NCBI GenBank assembly: GCA_040902425.1
Contig: JBBDXI010000070.1
Coordinates: forward strand, 39,923 to 103,922
Length of the DNA: 64,000 bases
Direction of reading: 5' to 3'
Source: JBBDXI01 sp040902425
Lineage (GTDB): Bacteria > Planctomycetota > Phycisphaerae > Phycisphaerales > UBA1924
Below the pieces are notes generated by a model that had not been told where the DNA came from, did not search any database, and was given only the letters and a program-made list of their open reading frames with translations. Positions 1 to 8,040 of this stretch are shown here, piece after piece (position 1 is the stretch's first letter; each line of letters starts with the position of its first letter). A program made the position numbers and the translations under genes.

Positions 1-750
1 ATCCGCGCCCAGCGCGAGGCGCTCCGCGGGCCGGCGCTGATCCCCTATCTCACCGCCGGCTTCCCCAGCCCCGGCGCCTTCCGCGCCGCCCTGGACGCCA
101 TCGCCCCGCACGCCGCCGCCATCGAGATCGGCGTCCCCTTCACCGACCCGATGGCCGACGGCGTCACGCTCCAGCGGACCAGCCGCGCTGCCCTCGAGCA
201 GGGCGTGACCCTGCGCTGGGTGCTCGACGAGGTCGGCGCCGCGAGTTCCCGCATCGCCGCCCCCATCGCGCTCATGGGCTACCTGAACCCCTTCCTGCGC
301 TTCGGCCTGGCGGACCTCGCCGCCGCGTGCTCTCAGTCCGGCGTGCACGCCCTGATCGTCCCCGACCTCCCCCTCGAGGAAGCCGCGGCCGTCCGCGCCG
401 CCCTGCACGAGCGGGGCGTCGGCCTCGTGCAGCTTGTCTCGCCCGTGACCGACCCATCCCGCGCGGCCCGCATCGCCGCGGCGACTGACGGCTTTCTCTA
501 CGCGGTCACCGCCACGGGTGTGACGGGCGGGTCGGCCCCCGGCGCGCCGGCGCTCGACTATCTCCGGAGGGTCCGCGGCCTCTCGGCGGCGCCGGTCTGC
601 GCCGGGTTCGGGGTCCGCAGCGCAGCGGATGTCGCAGCGCTCGGCGCGGAAGCGGACGGAGTGATCGTCGGCTCCGCCCTCGCGGAGGCCATCGAGCGCG
701 GGGCCGATCCCGGGGAGTGGCTGGCCCATCTCCGGGCCAGTCCGGCCTGA
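1..750 (+). CDS. trpA: Tryptophan synthase alpha chain, 5' end cut by the window
   Basis: The frame is open from base 1 and ends at TGA 748-750, so the N-terminus lies outside the window. The protein is the alpha chain of tryptophan synthase, which splits indole-3-glycerol phosphate and passes indole to TrpB in the cytoplasm. The sequence shows the substrate-site block IEIGVPFTDPMADG (codons about 41-54), which holds the catalytic Glu and Asp of the family. It also shows the phosphate-binding end, with VCAGFGVRSAADV and GVIVGSALAEAI near the C-terminus. About 249 residues are visible against a usual length of about 265, so only a few residues are missing. The next gene is convergent and no terminator is obvious after the stop. 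Confidence 0.95.
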   Translation: MRAQREALRGPALIPYLTAGFPSPGAFRAALDAIAPHAAAIEIGVPFTDPMADGVTLQRTSRAALEQGVTLRWVLDEVGAASSRIAAPIALMGYLNPFLRFGLADLAAACSQSGVHALIVPDLPLEEAAAVRAALHERGVGLVQLVSPVTDPSRAARIAAATDGFLYAVTATGVTGGSAPGAPALDYLRRVRGLSAAPVCAGFGVRSAADVAALGAEADGVIVGSALAEAIERGADPGEWLAHLRASPA

Positions 751-898
751 TGTCGCGCGTGCGACGCATCGTCTTACGACGCCCCGTGGCACGGCACCGG
801 CCCGCCCGACGGGGTCCGCGTCACCATGGACGACATGGCCGAGGGCTACGCGAAGGCCGTCGCTCGGCGGCTCTGGGCTTCTGCGACCCGCCGCCGGC

Positions 899-1966
899 TC
901 AGGGCCCGGCCCCCGACGCCAGCCACAGGTAGTACGCGCCCGCCGATTCCAGGCCACCCTGCGCGCCGAGCGACTCGGCGCGGATCTGGATGAAGTTGAT
1001 CTCGGTGCTCCCCGGCGCCGCGGCCGCCGCGGTGGGGGCGTAGGCGGAACGGGGGATGTCGGCATCCTGGCGGTAGTACTTGACGAGGCGGGCGCCTTTG
1101 AGGCCGGCGAGCTCCTTGGCAACACCGAAGGACTCGTGCACGCCGCCCACCGCATCGACGAGGCCGGCGTCCATCGCCTGGCGGCCGGTGAAGATGCGCC
1201 CGTCGGTGAGCTGGTTGAGTCGGGATTCGGGGATCGCGCCGCCCGGCGCTGCGCCCGAGGCGCGGGCGAGGGCGTCGGCGCGCCGGGCGACGACGAGCTG
1301 GCGGAAGGCGAGGTGGAACTCGTCCACCATCGCCTGCAGCAGGGCGTAGTGGCCCTCGCGCGGGCGCTCCAGCGGGTTGGCCACATCCTTGTTCTCGCCG
1401 CTGACCAGGGCCCGAGAGCGGATGCCGATCCGCTCCAGCCCCTCGGAGATGTTGAGCGTGGGGATGATCACGCCGATCGAGCCGGTGATCGAGCTCGGCT
1501 CGGCGACGATGCGGTCGCCGGCGAGGGCGAGGTAGTAGCCGCCGCTGGCCGCGACCTCGCCGAGGGAGGCGACCACCGGCTTGCCGCTCTCATCCGCGAA
1601 GCGGCGGACCTCGCGGTAGACCATGTCGCTGGCCGTGACCGTGCCGCCGGGGGAGTTGATGCGGAGGATGACCGCCCGGATGTCCCGGTCGTCCCGCGCC
1701 TTGCGGAGGCGCGCGGTCAGCTCATCGACCGGGTTGTAGCCGGGGCCCAGGAGCGGGCTGGGGGATCGGTCGGCGATCAGGCCCCGGATGTCAATCAGCA
1801 CGATCTTGCCCGCCGGCGCCTTGTCGCGGTCCACCTCGACCTCCATCAGGCGGGCCTTGTCGGCGAAGAGAGTCGCGGAGATGGTGACGGGGGCGCAGGC
1901 CGCGAGCAGCGTGGCCGCCGCGAGCACCGCGAGCAGGGAAAGAGCCGGACGGGCGGGTGGTCTCAT
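899..1966 (-). CDS. sppA: SppA-type signal peptide peptidase (S49 family), predicted lipoprotein
   Basis: This 355-residue protein begins with a lipoprotein signal (lipobox LAAC, Cys24). It carries the S49 serine protease fold: RINSPGGTV around residue 103, the VAASGGYY block with the likely catalytic Ser141, and Lys193 in GENKD as the general base. The 52-residue Ser-Lys spacing is what short SppA enzymes show. Members of the family degrade cleaved signal peptides and other membrane-associated peptides. The short single-domain form is close to Gram-positive SppA rather than the doubled E. coli form. Lipid anchoring in place of an N-terminal transmembrane helix is somewhat unusual. The gene is divergent from rsmH; its ATG lies only 38 bases from the rsmH start chosen here. 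Confidence 0.88.
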   Translation of the reverse strand: MRPPARPALSLLAVLAAATLLAACAPVTISATLFADKARLMEVEVDRDKAPAGKIVLIDIRGLIADRSPSPLLGPGYNPVDELTARLRKARDDRDIRAVILRINSPGGTVTASDMVYREVRRFADESGKPVVASLGEVAASGGYYLALAGDRIVAEPSSITGSIGVIIPTLNISEGLERIGIRSRALVSGENKDVANPLERPREGHYALLQAMVDEFHLAFRQLVVARRADALARASGAAPGGAIPESRLNQLTDGRIFTGRQAMDAGLVDAVGGVHESFGVAKELAGLKGARLVKYYRQDADIPRSAYAPTAAAAAPGSTEINFIQIRAESLGAQGGLESAGAYYLWLASGAGP

Positions 1967-2003
1967 GCGCGCAGTCTACGGCCCGGGCCGGTACCGTTGC
2001 GCT

Positions 2004-2960
2004 GTGGACCGGCCGGCGCACATCCCGGTGCTTCTGGAGGAGATGCTGCGGGCGCTCGGCCCGCGCCCGGGGGAGACGTTCCTCGACGGCACCGCGGGCC
2101 TGGGGGGGCACGCCCTCGCCGTTGCGCAGAGGCTCGGGCCCGCGGGCACGGTGGTGCTCAACGATGCGGACCCGGGGAACCTCCGGCTCGCGGAGGAGCG
2201 GCTCCGGGCCGGGGTCTCGCCGGCGCCGCAATTCGTCGCCATCCAGGGCAACTTCGCCGATGCGCCGCGCCGGCTGGCGCAGCAGGGCCTTGCGGCGGAC
2301 ATGGTGCTGGCCGACCTGGGGTTCTCCTCGGCCCAGATGGAGGACGCTGCGCGGGGGCTCTCGTTCCAGCGCGACGGCCCCCTGGACATGCGATTCGACC
2401 CCGGCTCGCCGGTCACCGCGGCGGAGCTGGTGGGCTCACTCCCAGAGGCCGAACTGACGCGCATCATCCGCGACCTGGGCGAGGAGCCCGCGGCCCGGCG
2501 CATCGCCCAAAAACTTGTCGCGTCCCGGAAGCTCGCGCCGATACTCACGACCGGACAGCTTGCGGACATCATCCGCTCGGCGGTCGGAAGGAGGCACGGG
2601 CGCGGGCGCGAGATCGACCCGGCAACCAAGACGTTCCAGGCCCTGCGCATCGCCGTGAACGATGAGCTGGGCAGCCTGGGGGCGCTCCTGGCGGCGGTCG
2701 AGCGCAGCGCGGCGGAGGTCGCGGCGGGCCGGCCGTCGTGGCTCCGTCCGGGGGCCCGGATCGCGATCATCTCCTTCCACTCGCTGGAGGACCGGCCCGT
2801 CAAGCGTTCCTTCGCCGGCCTGGCGCGGGAGGGCCTCGCGCAGAACCTGACCGGCAAGCCGATTGCGGCGGACGAGGAAGAACTGTCCGCCAACCCCCGG
2901 GCCCGCTCCGCGAAACTGCGGGCGATCCGGGTGGGTGGGGCGGGGGAAGTGGGGGGGTGA
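2004..2960 (+). CDS. rsmH: 16S rRNA (cytosine1402-N4)-methyltransferase
   Basis: RsmH (MraW) methylates N4 of C1402 in the 16S rRNA decoding site and normally opens the division and cell-wall cluster. From the GTG at 2004 the protein has 318 residues, a usual length, and begins VDRPAHIPVLLEEML, which matches the family start. The SAM-binding motif DGTAGLGGHA follows near residue 31. FSSAQMED, PLDMRFD and the C-terminal IISFHSLEDRPVKR are all present. An in-frame ATG at 1965 would add 13 residues but overlaps the opposite sppA start, and neither start has a clear ribosome-binding site; GTG 2004 was chosen from family length. The downstream order LysM, FtsL-like, FtsI fits a division cluster. 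No mraZ is visible upstream. Confidence 0.93.
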   Translation: MDRPAHIPVLLEEMLRALGPRPGETFLDGTAGLGGHALAVAQRLGPAGTVVLNDADPGNLRLAEERLRAGVSPAPQFVAIQGNFADAPRRLAQQGLAADMVLADLGFSSAQMEDAARGLSFQRDGPLDMRFDPGSPVTAAELVGSLPEAELTRIIRDLGEEPAARRIAQKLVASRKLAPILTTGQLADIIRSAVGRRHGRGREIDPATKTFQALRIAVNDELGSLGALLAAVERSAAEVAAGRPSWLRPGARIAIISFHSLEDRPVKRSFAGLAREGLAQNLTGKPIAADEEELSANPRARSAKLRAIRVGGAGEVGG

Positions 2961-3088
2961 GCGCTGCGCGGCCGGAAGGCCCCGCCGCGGATTCGCAAGG
3001 GCGCCCGCCACGGATCGGCGGGCCTCCGAAGCGCGCGGGACCCCGGCCGGGACAGGGCCGGCCCGTGCACCGGCAAGGATGCTCCACC

Positions 3089-4021
3089 GTGACGCGTGAA
3101 CACAAGCTCGCCCTGATCGTCGGCTTCTCGCTGGTCCTCCTCGTCGGCGTGCTCATCAGCGACCACCTCTCACGGGCGAGGCAGGCCAAAGTGGCGCCCA
3201 TGCAGCCGGCGGAGATGCAGGCGGCCCGGACGGACATCGTGGACCCCCTGCGGCAGGATGTGGACGGCGGGCGCCTCCGGGAGCCGGCGCCGATCCAGAT
3301 CACCCAGGAGCCGCCGCCGCCTCTGCCGCCTTCGCCCTCCGGGCCATCCCCATCGCCGACCGTGGCATCGCTTCAGCCCCCGCTGCCACGGGGCGAGGCG
3401 GGGCTCGACGCCATCGAGGCCGCGATCCTGAGCGCCAACGGGACGATCGCGGAGGGGCGCGACGGCATCGCGGAGTTCACGCTTCCGCCCGCGGCCGGCA
3501 CACGGGTGACGGCGACGACGACGGTCGGCGGCGTGCCCGCGGGCGGACCGACCTCGCCCCTGCCGGCCGATGTGAAGCTCTACACGGTCCAGCGGGGCGA
3601 CACCCTGTCGAAGATCGCGGAGCGGACCTACGGCACCAGCCGGGTCTGGCGGGAACTGGCGAAGCTCAACAACCTCCCGGACGGCACGGTGCTGCTGGGC
3701 GCGCAGATCCAGCTTCCCAGCCGCGAGGTCCTGACCGGCAAGCCGGCCCCGGCCGCCGGCGCCGGGCACGTCGCCACGATCGCTGCGAGGCCACCCCAGG
3801 CAGCGCCCAGCACACCCAGGCCGGCCGTCCGCCCTGCCCCGGTCCGGCGCGAGGTCCGCTACGCGACGTACACGGTGCGGAACGGCGACACGCTGGGGCA
3901 CATCGCACAGCGGGTCCTCGGCAGCTCGCGCCGGACCGGCGAGATCGTGGACCTCAACGGCCTGGAGGATGAGGACGCCATCACCGCGGGGACCGTCCTG
4001 AAAGTGCCCGCCAAGGGCTGA
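3089..4021 (+). CDS. Membrane-anchored protein with two LysM domains
   Basis: GTG 3089 is preceded by AAGGA (3075-3079) at good spacing, which decides the start. The 310-residue protein has one N-terminal transmembrane segment (about residues 6-24, ALIVGFSLVLLVGVLI), then a proline-rich low-complexity stretch. Two LysM domains follow, at about residues 164-215 (YTVQRGDTLSKIAERTYG) and 253-305 (YTVRNGDTLGHIAQRVLG). LysM modules bind the GlcNAc backbone of peptidoglycan, so the protein probably sits in the cytoplasmic membrane and reaches into the wall. It lies inside the division cluster between rsmH and the ftsL-like gene, which suggests a septal or wall-synthesis role. That role is inferred from position only; no enzymatic domain is seen. 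Confidence 0.85.
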   Translation: MTREHKLALIVGFSLVLLVGVLISDHLSRARQAKVAPMQPAEMQAARTDIVDPLRQDVDGGRLREPAPIQITQEPPPPLPPSPSGPSPSPTVASLQPPLPRGEAGLDAIEAAILSANGTIAEGRDGIAEFTLPPAAGTRVTATTTVGGVPAGGPTSPLPADVKLYTVQRGDTLSKIAERTYGTSRVWRELAKLNNLPDGTVLLGAQIQLPSREVLTGKPAPAAGAGHVATIAARPPQAAPSTPRPAVRPAPVRREVRYATYTVRNGDTLGHIAQRVLGSSRRTGEIVDLNGLEDEDAITAGTVLKVPAKG

Positions 4022-4048
4022 GCCGGACCACTCTCCCCGGGGCAGGCC

Positions 4049-4357
4049 ATGTTCGCGAAGATCGCGGTGCTCATCGTCAGCGCGGCCCTCACCGCCGGTG
4101 CCCTGCTCGCGTCGCGCCAGATGCGCACGCAGGCGGCCCACGAGTTGGCGCAGTCGCGCCTGCGGGTGATGCGGCTGGACAACGACCGCTCGAAGCTGCG
4201 GGCGGAGATCGCGGCGAGGCTCACGCCCCAGCACATCCAGGAGATGGCGTCGCGACTGACACCCCTGAAGCCCGTGGCGGGGGAGTTCCCCTCGCCGCTG
4301 CCGGCGCCGCCCTCGTACGCCGCGGCTCCGGCCCCCCCGGGGGGCGCGCCGCGATGA
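4049..4357 (+). CDS. ftsL: Small FtsL-like division protein
   Basis: This 102-residue protein has an N-terminal transmembrane helix (residues about 3-21) followed by a helical, coiled-coil-like segment rich in Arg, Glu and Leu (about 28-65) and a proline/alanine tail. It sits directly before ftsI and overlaps it by four bases (ATGA). This topology and position are those of FtsL, the bitopic protein that bridges the division complex and helps activate the FtsW-FtsI synthase. FtsL is poorly conserved in sequence, so the assignment rests on size, topology and context, not on a motif. Confidence 0.65.
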   Translation: MFAKIAVLIVSAALTAGALLASRQMRTQAAHELAQSRLRVMRLDNDRSKLRAEIAARLTPQHIQEMASRLTPLKPVAGEFPSPLPAPPSYAAAPAPPGGAPR

Positions 4358-6429
4358 ACGCCGCGCGCGTCAAGCCCCGCGTGAGCCCGCGCGCCGATCG
4401 GGTCGCCCGCTGGACCGTCGGGGGGATGACCTGCATCCTGGTGCTCCTGCTCGCCCGCGTCGTCCAGCTGCAGCTGAGCCCGGGCGAGCGGCTGCGCGGG
4501 CAGACGCAGGCACGGCTGACTCGGGCCGCGATCCCCGCCCCGCGCGGCGAGCTGACCGACCGCCTCGGCCGCCCCGTGGCCACGACCGAGCACGGCTACC
4601 GGGTCTTCGTGGACCCCGTGGAGCTGGCCTCGCCGGATGAGGCGATCCCGCGCCTGGCCGAGGCGCTCGGCCGCCCGGTCGATGAGCTGGGCGCCCGCAT
4701 TCTCTGGGCGCTCGCCGAGAACCAGCGGCGCGCGGGTCCCGACGCGGCGGCGGCGGCTCCCGCGAAAGCCGATCCGGGCGTCGGCGACATGCTGTCGCGG
4801 ATCGTCCTGGCCGCGTTCCCCGAGCCGCCGCCCCCGGACCTGCGCCTGAGCCCGGAGGACCCGGCCGAGGCCCTGCCCGCCAGCGGCCCGCTCCGCTACC
4901 TCCGGGTCTCCGGCATCCTCGATGAGGTTACCGTTGACGCCGTCCGCCGCCTGGGGCTCAAAGGCGTGCACCTGGAGGAGCGGGTCGTCCGCCAGTACCC
5001 CGCGCTCGACCTGGGCGCCTCGATCATCGGGAAGGTGGACATCGAGAACCGGGGCGCGGTCGGTTCCGAGCGGGCGCACGACGCGGACCTGACCGGCGCC
5101 GGCGGGCGCATCTTTTACGTCCGCGACGCCCGCGGTCGGCCGCTGTGGATCAGCCCGGGGGCGTACGAGCCGGCGCAGAGCGGGCGCGACGTGCGGCTGT
5201 CGATCGATCTGGAACTGCAGCGCATCGCCACCGAGGAGCTGCGCCGCGGCATCCACGACGCCGATGCCGCGGGCGGACGCGCCGTGCTGATGGACCCCCG
5301 GACCGGCGAGGTCCTGGCGATGGTGGACCTGGTGCGGCCCGTCCCGGATGCCGTCCCGTTCCCGTGGGCCGACGCCGCACCCGGCGCGGCCGCGCCCGCC
5401 AGCGCCGGCGCCCGCCAGCGCTACATCACGCTTACGGCCGACCCCGGGCGCCTCGTGCACCCGGCGCTCGCGCGCAACCGGTGCGTGGAGGATGTGTACG
5501 AGCCGGGCTCGACGTTCAAGCCGTTTGTCTGGGCGACGATCACCGAGCTCGGCCTGGCCCGTCTGGATGAGCCCTTCAACACCGAGAACGGCCAATGGCG
5601 GGCGTACGGGAGCAGGTCCATCCGCGACGTCGTCCGCCGCCCGACCATGACCTGGACCGAGGTTCTCGTCAACTCCTCGAACATCGGCATGGCCAAAGCC
5701 GGCGAGCGGCTCTCGTTCGACCAGCTCCACGGCGCGGTCCGGCGGTTCGGCTTCGGCAGCCGGACGTCGCTGGCTCTCCCCGGCGAGACGGCGGGGCTGG
5801 TGACGCCGCGGAAGCAGTGGTCGAAGTACACGCAGACCTCGGTGTGCTTCGGGCACGAGATCGCGGTGACGCCGGTGCAGATGGCGCGGGCGTTCTGCGT
5901 CTTCGCGCGATCGGGGGACCTGGCGGGCACGCTGCCGGAGGCCCGGCTGACCGCCGTGACCGATCACCCGCCCCCCATGCTCAACCGCGTCCTGCGGGGT
6001 GATGTCGCCCTGCGGACCCGGGCGATCCTCCAGGAGATCGCCGCGGCCATGGAGGCCCGGATGGCCGCGAACAAGGGCACGCCCGAGACCGGGTGGCGCT
6101 ACGGCCTGTTCGGCAAGTCCGGGACGGCGGAGATCCCGCTGGGCAAGGCCCCGAAGGGCAAGCGCCGGCCGCCCGGGAACAAGGGGTACTTCGAGCACCA
6201 GTACAACGCCAGCTTCATCGGCGGCGCCCCGATCGACGACCCGCGGCTGGTCGTGCTGGTGGTGATCGACGACCCCGGCCCCGAGCGGGTGCGCAACGGG
6301 ACCTACTACGGCAGCCACGTGGCCGGGCCGGTGGTCCGGCGGATCACGGAGCGGAGCCTGTTCTACCTCGGCGTGCCGCCGGCCCCCGCACTGGCGCGGG
6401 CGAACATGGCCCGCGCCGCCGCCGAGTGA
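4354..6429 (+). CDS. ftsI: Penicillin-binding protein 2/3, peptidoglycan transpeptidase
   Basis: This 691-residue class B penicillin-binding protein has a cytoplasmic start, one transmembrane helix (about 23-40), a PBP dimerisation domain and a C-terminal transpeptidase domain. The three active-site motifs are visible: S-T-F-K with nucleophile Ser386, S-S-N at about 441-443, and K-S-G at about 588-590 (the family usually has KTG or KSG). It cross-links septal peptidoglycan in the periplasm, working with FtsW and FtsL. It is translationally coupled to the ftsL-like gene. The usual next genes (murE, murF, mraY) are not present, so the cluster is short here. The dimerisation domain carries an alanine-rich insert around residues 129-155. 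Confidence 0.92.
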   Translation: MNAARVKPRVSPRADRVARWTVGGMTCILVLLLARVVQLQLSPGERLRGQTQARLTRAAIPAPRGELTDRLGRPVATTEHGYRVFVDPVELASPDEAIPRLAEALGRPVDELGARILWALAENQRRAGPDAAAAAPAKADPGVGDMLSRIVLAAFPEPPPPDLRLSPEDPAEALPASGPLRYLRVSGILDEVTVDAVRRLGLKGVHLEERVVRQYPALDLGASIIGKVDIENRGAVGSERAHDADLTGAGGRIFYVRDARGRPLWISPGAYEPAQSGRDVRLSIDLELQRIATEELRRGIHDADAAGGRAVLMDPRTGEVLAMVDLVRPVPDAVPFPWADAAPGAAAPASAGARQRYITLTADPGRLVHPALARNRCVEDVYEPGSTFKPFVWATITELGLARLDEPFNTENGQWRAYGSRSIRDVVRRPTMTWTEVLVNSSNIGMAKAGERLSFDQLHGAVRRFGFGSRTSLALPGETAGLVTPRKQWSKYTQTSVCFGHEIAVTPVQMARAFCVFARSGDLAGTLPEARLTAVTDHPPPMLNRVLRGDVALRTRAILQEIAAAMEARMAANKGTPETGWRYGLFGKSGTAEIPLGKAPKGKRRPPGNKGYFEHQYNASFIGGAPIDDPRLVVLVVIDDPGPERVRNGTYYGSHVAGPVVRRITERSLFYLGVPPAPALARANMARAAAE

Positions 6430-6509
6430 ACGCCGCGCCCGGGCGTGCGGCAGCGCGGCGTACCCTAGTCGTCCGGGCCCGTCGCCCGACCGCGGGCGCG
6501 AGACCTTCC

Positions 6510-7109
6510 ATGAGCCAGGACTGGATCACCATCGTCTCGGGCCTGCCGCGCTCCGGCACCTCGATGATGATGCGGATGGTCGTCGCCGCGGGCACCCCGG
6601 TCCTCACTGACGCCCTCCGACCCGCCGACGAGGACAACCCCCATGGCTACTTCGAGTTCGAGCCCGTCAAGCGCACGAGGCAGGACCCCTCCTGGCTCGA
6701 CCAGGCCCGCGGCCGCGTCGTCAAGATGGTCCACCTCCTCCTTCTCGACCTCCCGCATGGGCACGACTACCGGGTGATCATGATGCACCGCGACCTCGAC
6801 GAGGTGATCGCCTCGCAGGCGAAGATGCTCGCCCGATTCGGCCGCGCCGGCGCCCCGGCCGAGATGTTGAGGAGGGTGTACACAGCGCAGCTCCAGCAGG
6901 TGAAAGCGCGGCTGGCGACGCACCCTCGGCTGGAGTCGATCGAGGTCGGGTACAGCGAGGTGCTCCGCGACCCCGCGGGCCAGTCGGCGCGGGTCGCGGG
7001 TTTCCTAGGCGTGGCGGGCGGGGCTGCGGCAATGGCCGGCGCTGTGGACCGGTCGCTCTACCGCAACCGGATCGCCACGGTCCGGGAACCGAGGATTTCT
7101 GACCAATAA
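6510..7109 (+). CDS. Sulfotransferase-like protein
   Basis: From ATG 6510 this 199-residue protein shows GLPRSGTSMMMRM near residue 9, the PAPS 5'-phosphosulfate-binding loop of sulfotransferases. A second conserved block, MMHRDLDEVIASQAKML, is in the place of the 3'-phosphate-binding segment. It is shorter than typical sulfotransferases (250-300 residues), which is also true of many related bacterial proteins. The substrate cannot be read from the sequence. It follows ftsI after 80 bases and may be read from the same transcript, but nothing links it to division. Confidence 0.7.
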   Translation: MSQDWITIVSGLPRSGTSMMMRMVVAAGTPVLTDALRPADEDNPHGYFEFEPVKRTRQDPSWLDQARGRVVKMVHLLLLDLPHGHDYRVIMMHRDLDEVIASQAKMLARFGRAGAPAEMLRRVYTAQLQQVKARLATHPRLESIEVGYSEVLRDPAGQSARVAGFLGVAGGAAAMAGAVDRSLYRNRIATVREPRISDQ

Positions 7110-7144
7110 CAGTGGAAAACCGTGGTTTTAGTATGGCGTCAGGG

Positions 7145-7172
7145 TTGCCGCCGACCCGGATTCCTGTATCTT
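7145..7172 (+). promoter_or_regulatory. Candidate sigma-70-like promoter of the PEP-CTERM gene at 7221
   Basis: TTGCCG (7145-7150) and TATCTT (7167-7172) are separated by 16 bases and lie about 50 bases before the start codon. The same TTG...N16...TAT arrangement precedes the two other PEP-CTERM genes in this window. Confidence 0.4.
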
Positions 7173-7220
7173 CTCGCCGGCAGAATCCGTTCATTTCGTT
7201 CCATAGAGGGAGAGCTATTC

Positions 7221-7940
7221 ATGAGCGACGTTCGTTTCCCGCAGGCTGGCCTCGCCGGCGCGTTGGCCCTCGCCGCAGGCTCCACCGCCTACGGCGCCAT
7301 CATCGTCGTCTCCCCCCCGGCGGACGTGCCCAACGCGGCCTCGCCCGCCTCGAACCCCGCCGCCGGGTTCATCAACTGGGATGTTGACGGCGACGCGGTC
7401 AGCGACTTCCGCCTCCAGTTCCGCAACCCTCAGTCCACCGGAACGTTCGGGGTGGTCTGGCAGGCGAACTTCAGCCCGTTCACCGCGGGCGGGACGAACG
7501 CGGTCGTGGGCTACATGGGCCCGTTCGTCAACTACGGCGCCAAGCTCAACGCCGGCGACCTGATCGGCCCGACGGCGCCCGGGGCCGGCAACTCGTGGCG
7601 TAACCCGGCCCAGGTGGTGCTCGGCTCGTTCTACCGGTCGGGCGGCGTGCCCAGCCCGTACGGCGGCTTCTCCACCGGGACAGTTCCCTCGGCGAGCATC
7701 GTCCGCGGGTTTGTCGGCTTCAGGTTCACCATCGGCGGCAACACCCGCTATGGCTGGCTGGATGTCGAGGTCCGTGGTGCGGACACCACCGCCGGGTCCG
7801 GCGGTATGTACTTCTTCGGCGCCGCCTACGAGGACACGGGCGACCCGATCCCGGCCGGCGCGGTCCCCGCTCCGGGCTCCCTCGCGGCCCTCGCGCTCGG
7901 CGCCGCCGCCTGCGCCCGCCGCTCCCGCCGCTCCGCCTGA
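7221..7940 (+). CDS. Secreted protein with PEP-CTERM-like sorting tail
   Basis: ATG 7221 follows a purine-rich site (GAGGGAGAG, 7206-7214). The 239-residue product has a signal peptide (about residues 1-24, ending STAYGA), a Gly/Ser/Asn-rich beta-type body with no catalytic motif, and a C-terminal VPAPGSLAALALGAAACARRSRR tail. That tail has the form proline motif, hydrophobic helix, arginine cluster, which is the PEP-CTERM signal recognised by exosortase for surface anchoring. The body (INWDVDGDAVSDFRL) resembles many uncharacterised planctomycete secreted proteins. It stands alone between its own candidate promoter and a strong terminator. No exosortase gene lies in the window. Confidence 0.8.
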   Translation: MSDVRFPQAGLAGALALAAGSTAYGAIIVVSPPADVPNAASPASNPAAGFINWDVDGDAVSDFRLQFRNPQSTGTFGVVWQANFSPFTAGGTNAVVGYMGPFVNYGAKLNAGDLIGPTAPGAGNSWRNPAQVVLGSFYRSGGVPSPYGGFSTGTVPSASIVRGFVGFRFTIGGNTRYGWLDVEVRGADTTAGSGGMYFFGAAYEDTGDPIPAGAVPAPGSLAALALGAAACARRSRRSA

Positions 7941-7964
7941 TCCTGCTCTCTCATCGCGATCCGT

Positions 7965-8001
7965 GAGCAGCCGATACCCTCGTATCGGCTGCTCTGTTTT
8001 T
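7965..8001 (+). terminator. Strong intrinsic terminator
   Basis: A perfect 13-bp stem (GAGCAGCCGATAC at 7965-7977 with 7982-7994) around a 4-base loop is followed by TG and five T residues. It ends the PEP-CTERM transcript. Confidence 0.9.
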
Positions 8002-8040
8002 CGCCCCTGCACCCGGCACGGTGCCCGCGGAGACCCGTGA

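Noticed and set aside
751..898. Open frame continuing after trpA (APWHGTGPPDGVRVTMDDMAEG)
   Set aside because: It is short, has no start signal, matches no family I know and runs into the convergent sppA gene. It could be a remnant, but there is no support.
3859..6318. 819-residue open frame on the minus strand
   Set aside because: It is the antisense of ftsI, ftsL and the LysM gene in GC-rich DNA; its translation is low-complexity His/Arg/Gly/Ala.
7116..7137. AAAACC/GGTTTT inverted repeat after the sulfotransferase gene as a terminator
   Set aside because: The six-pair stem has only a two-base loop and no T run, so it is too weak to call.
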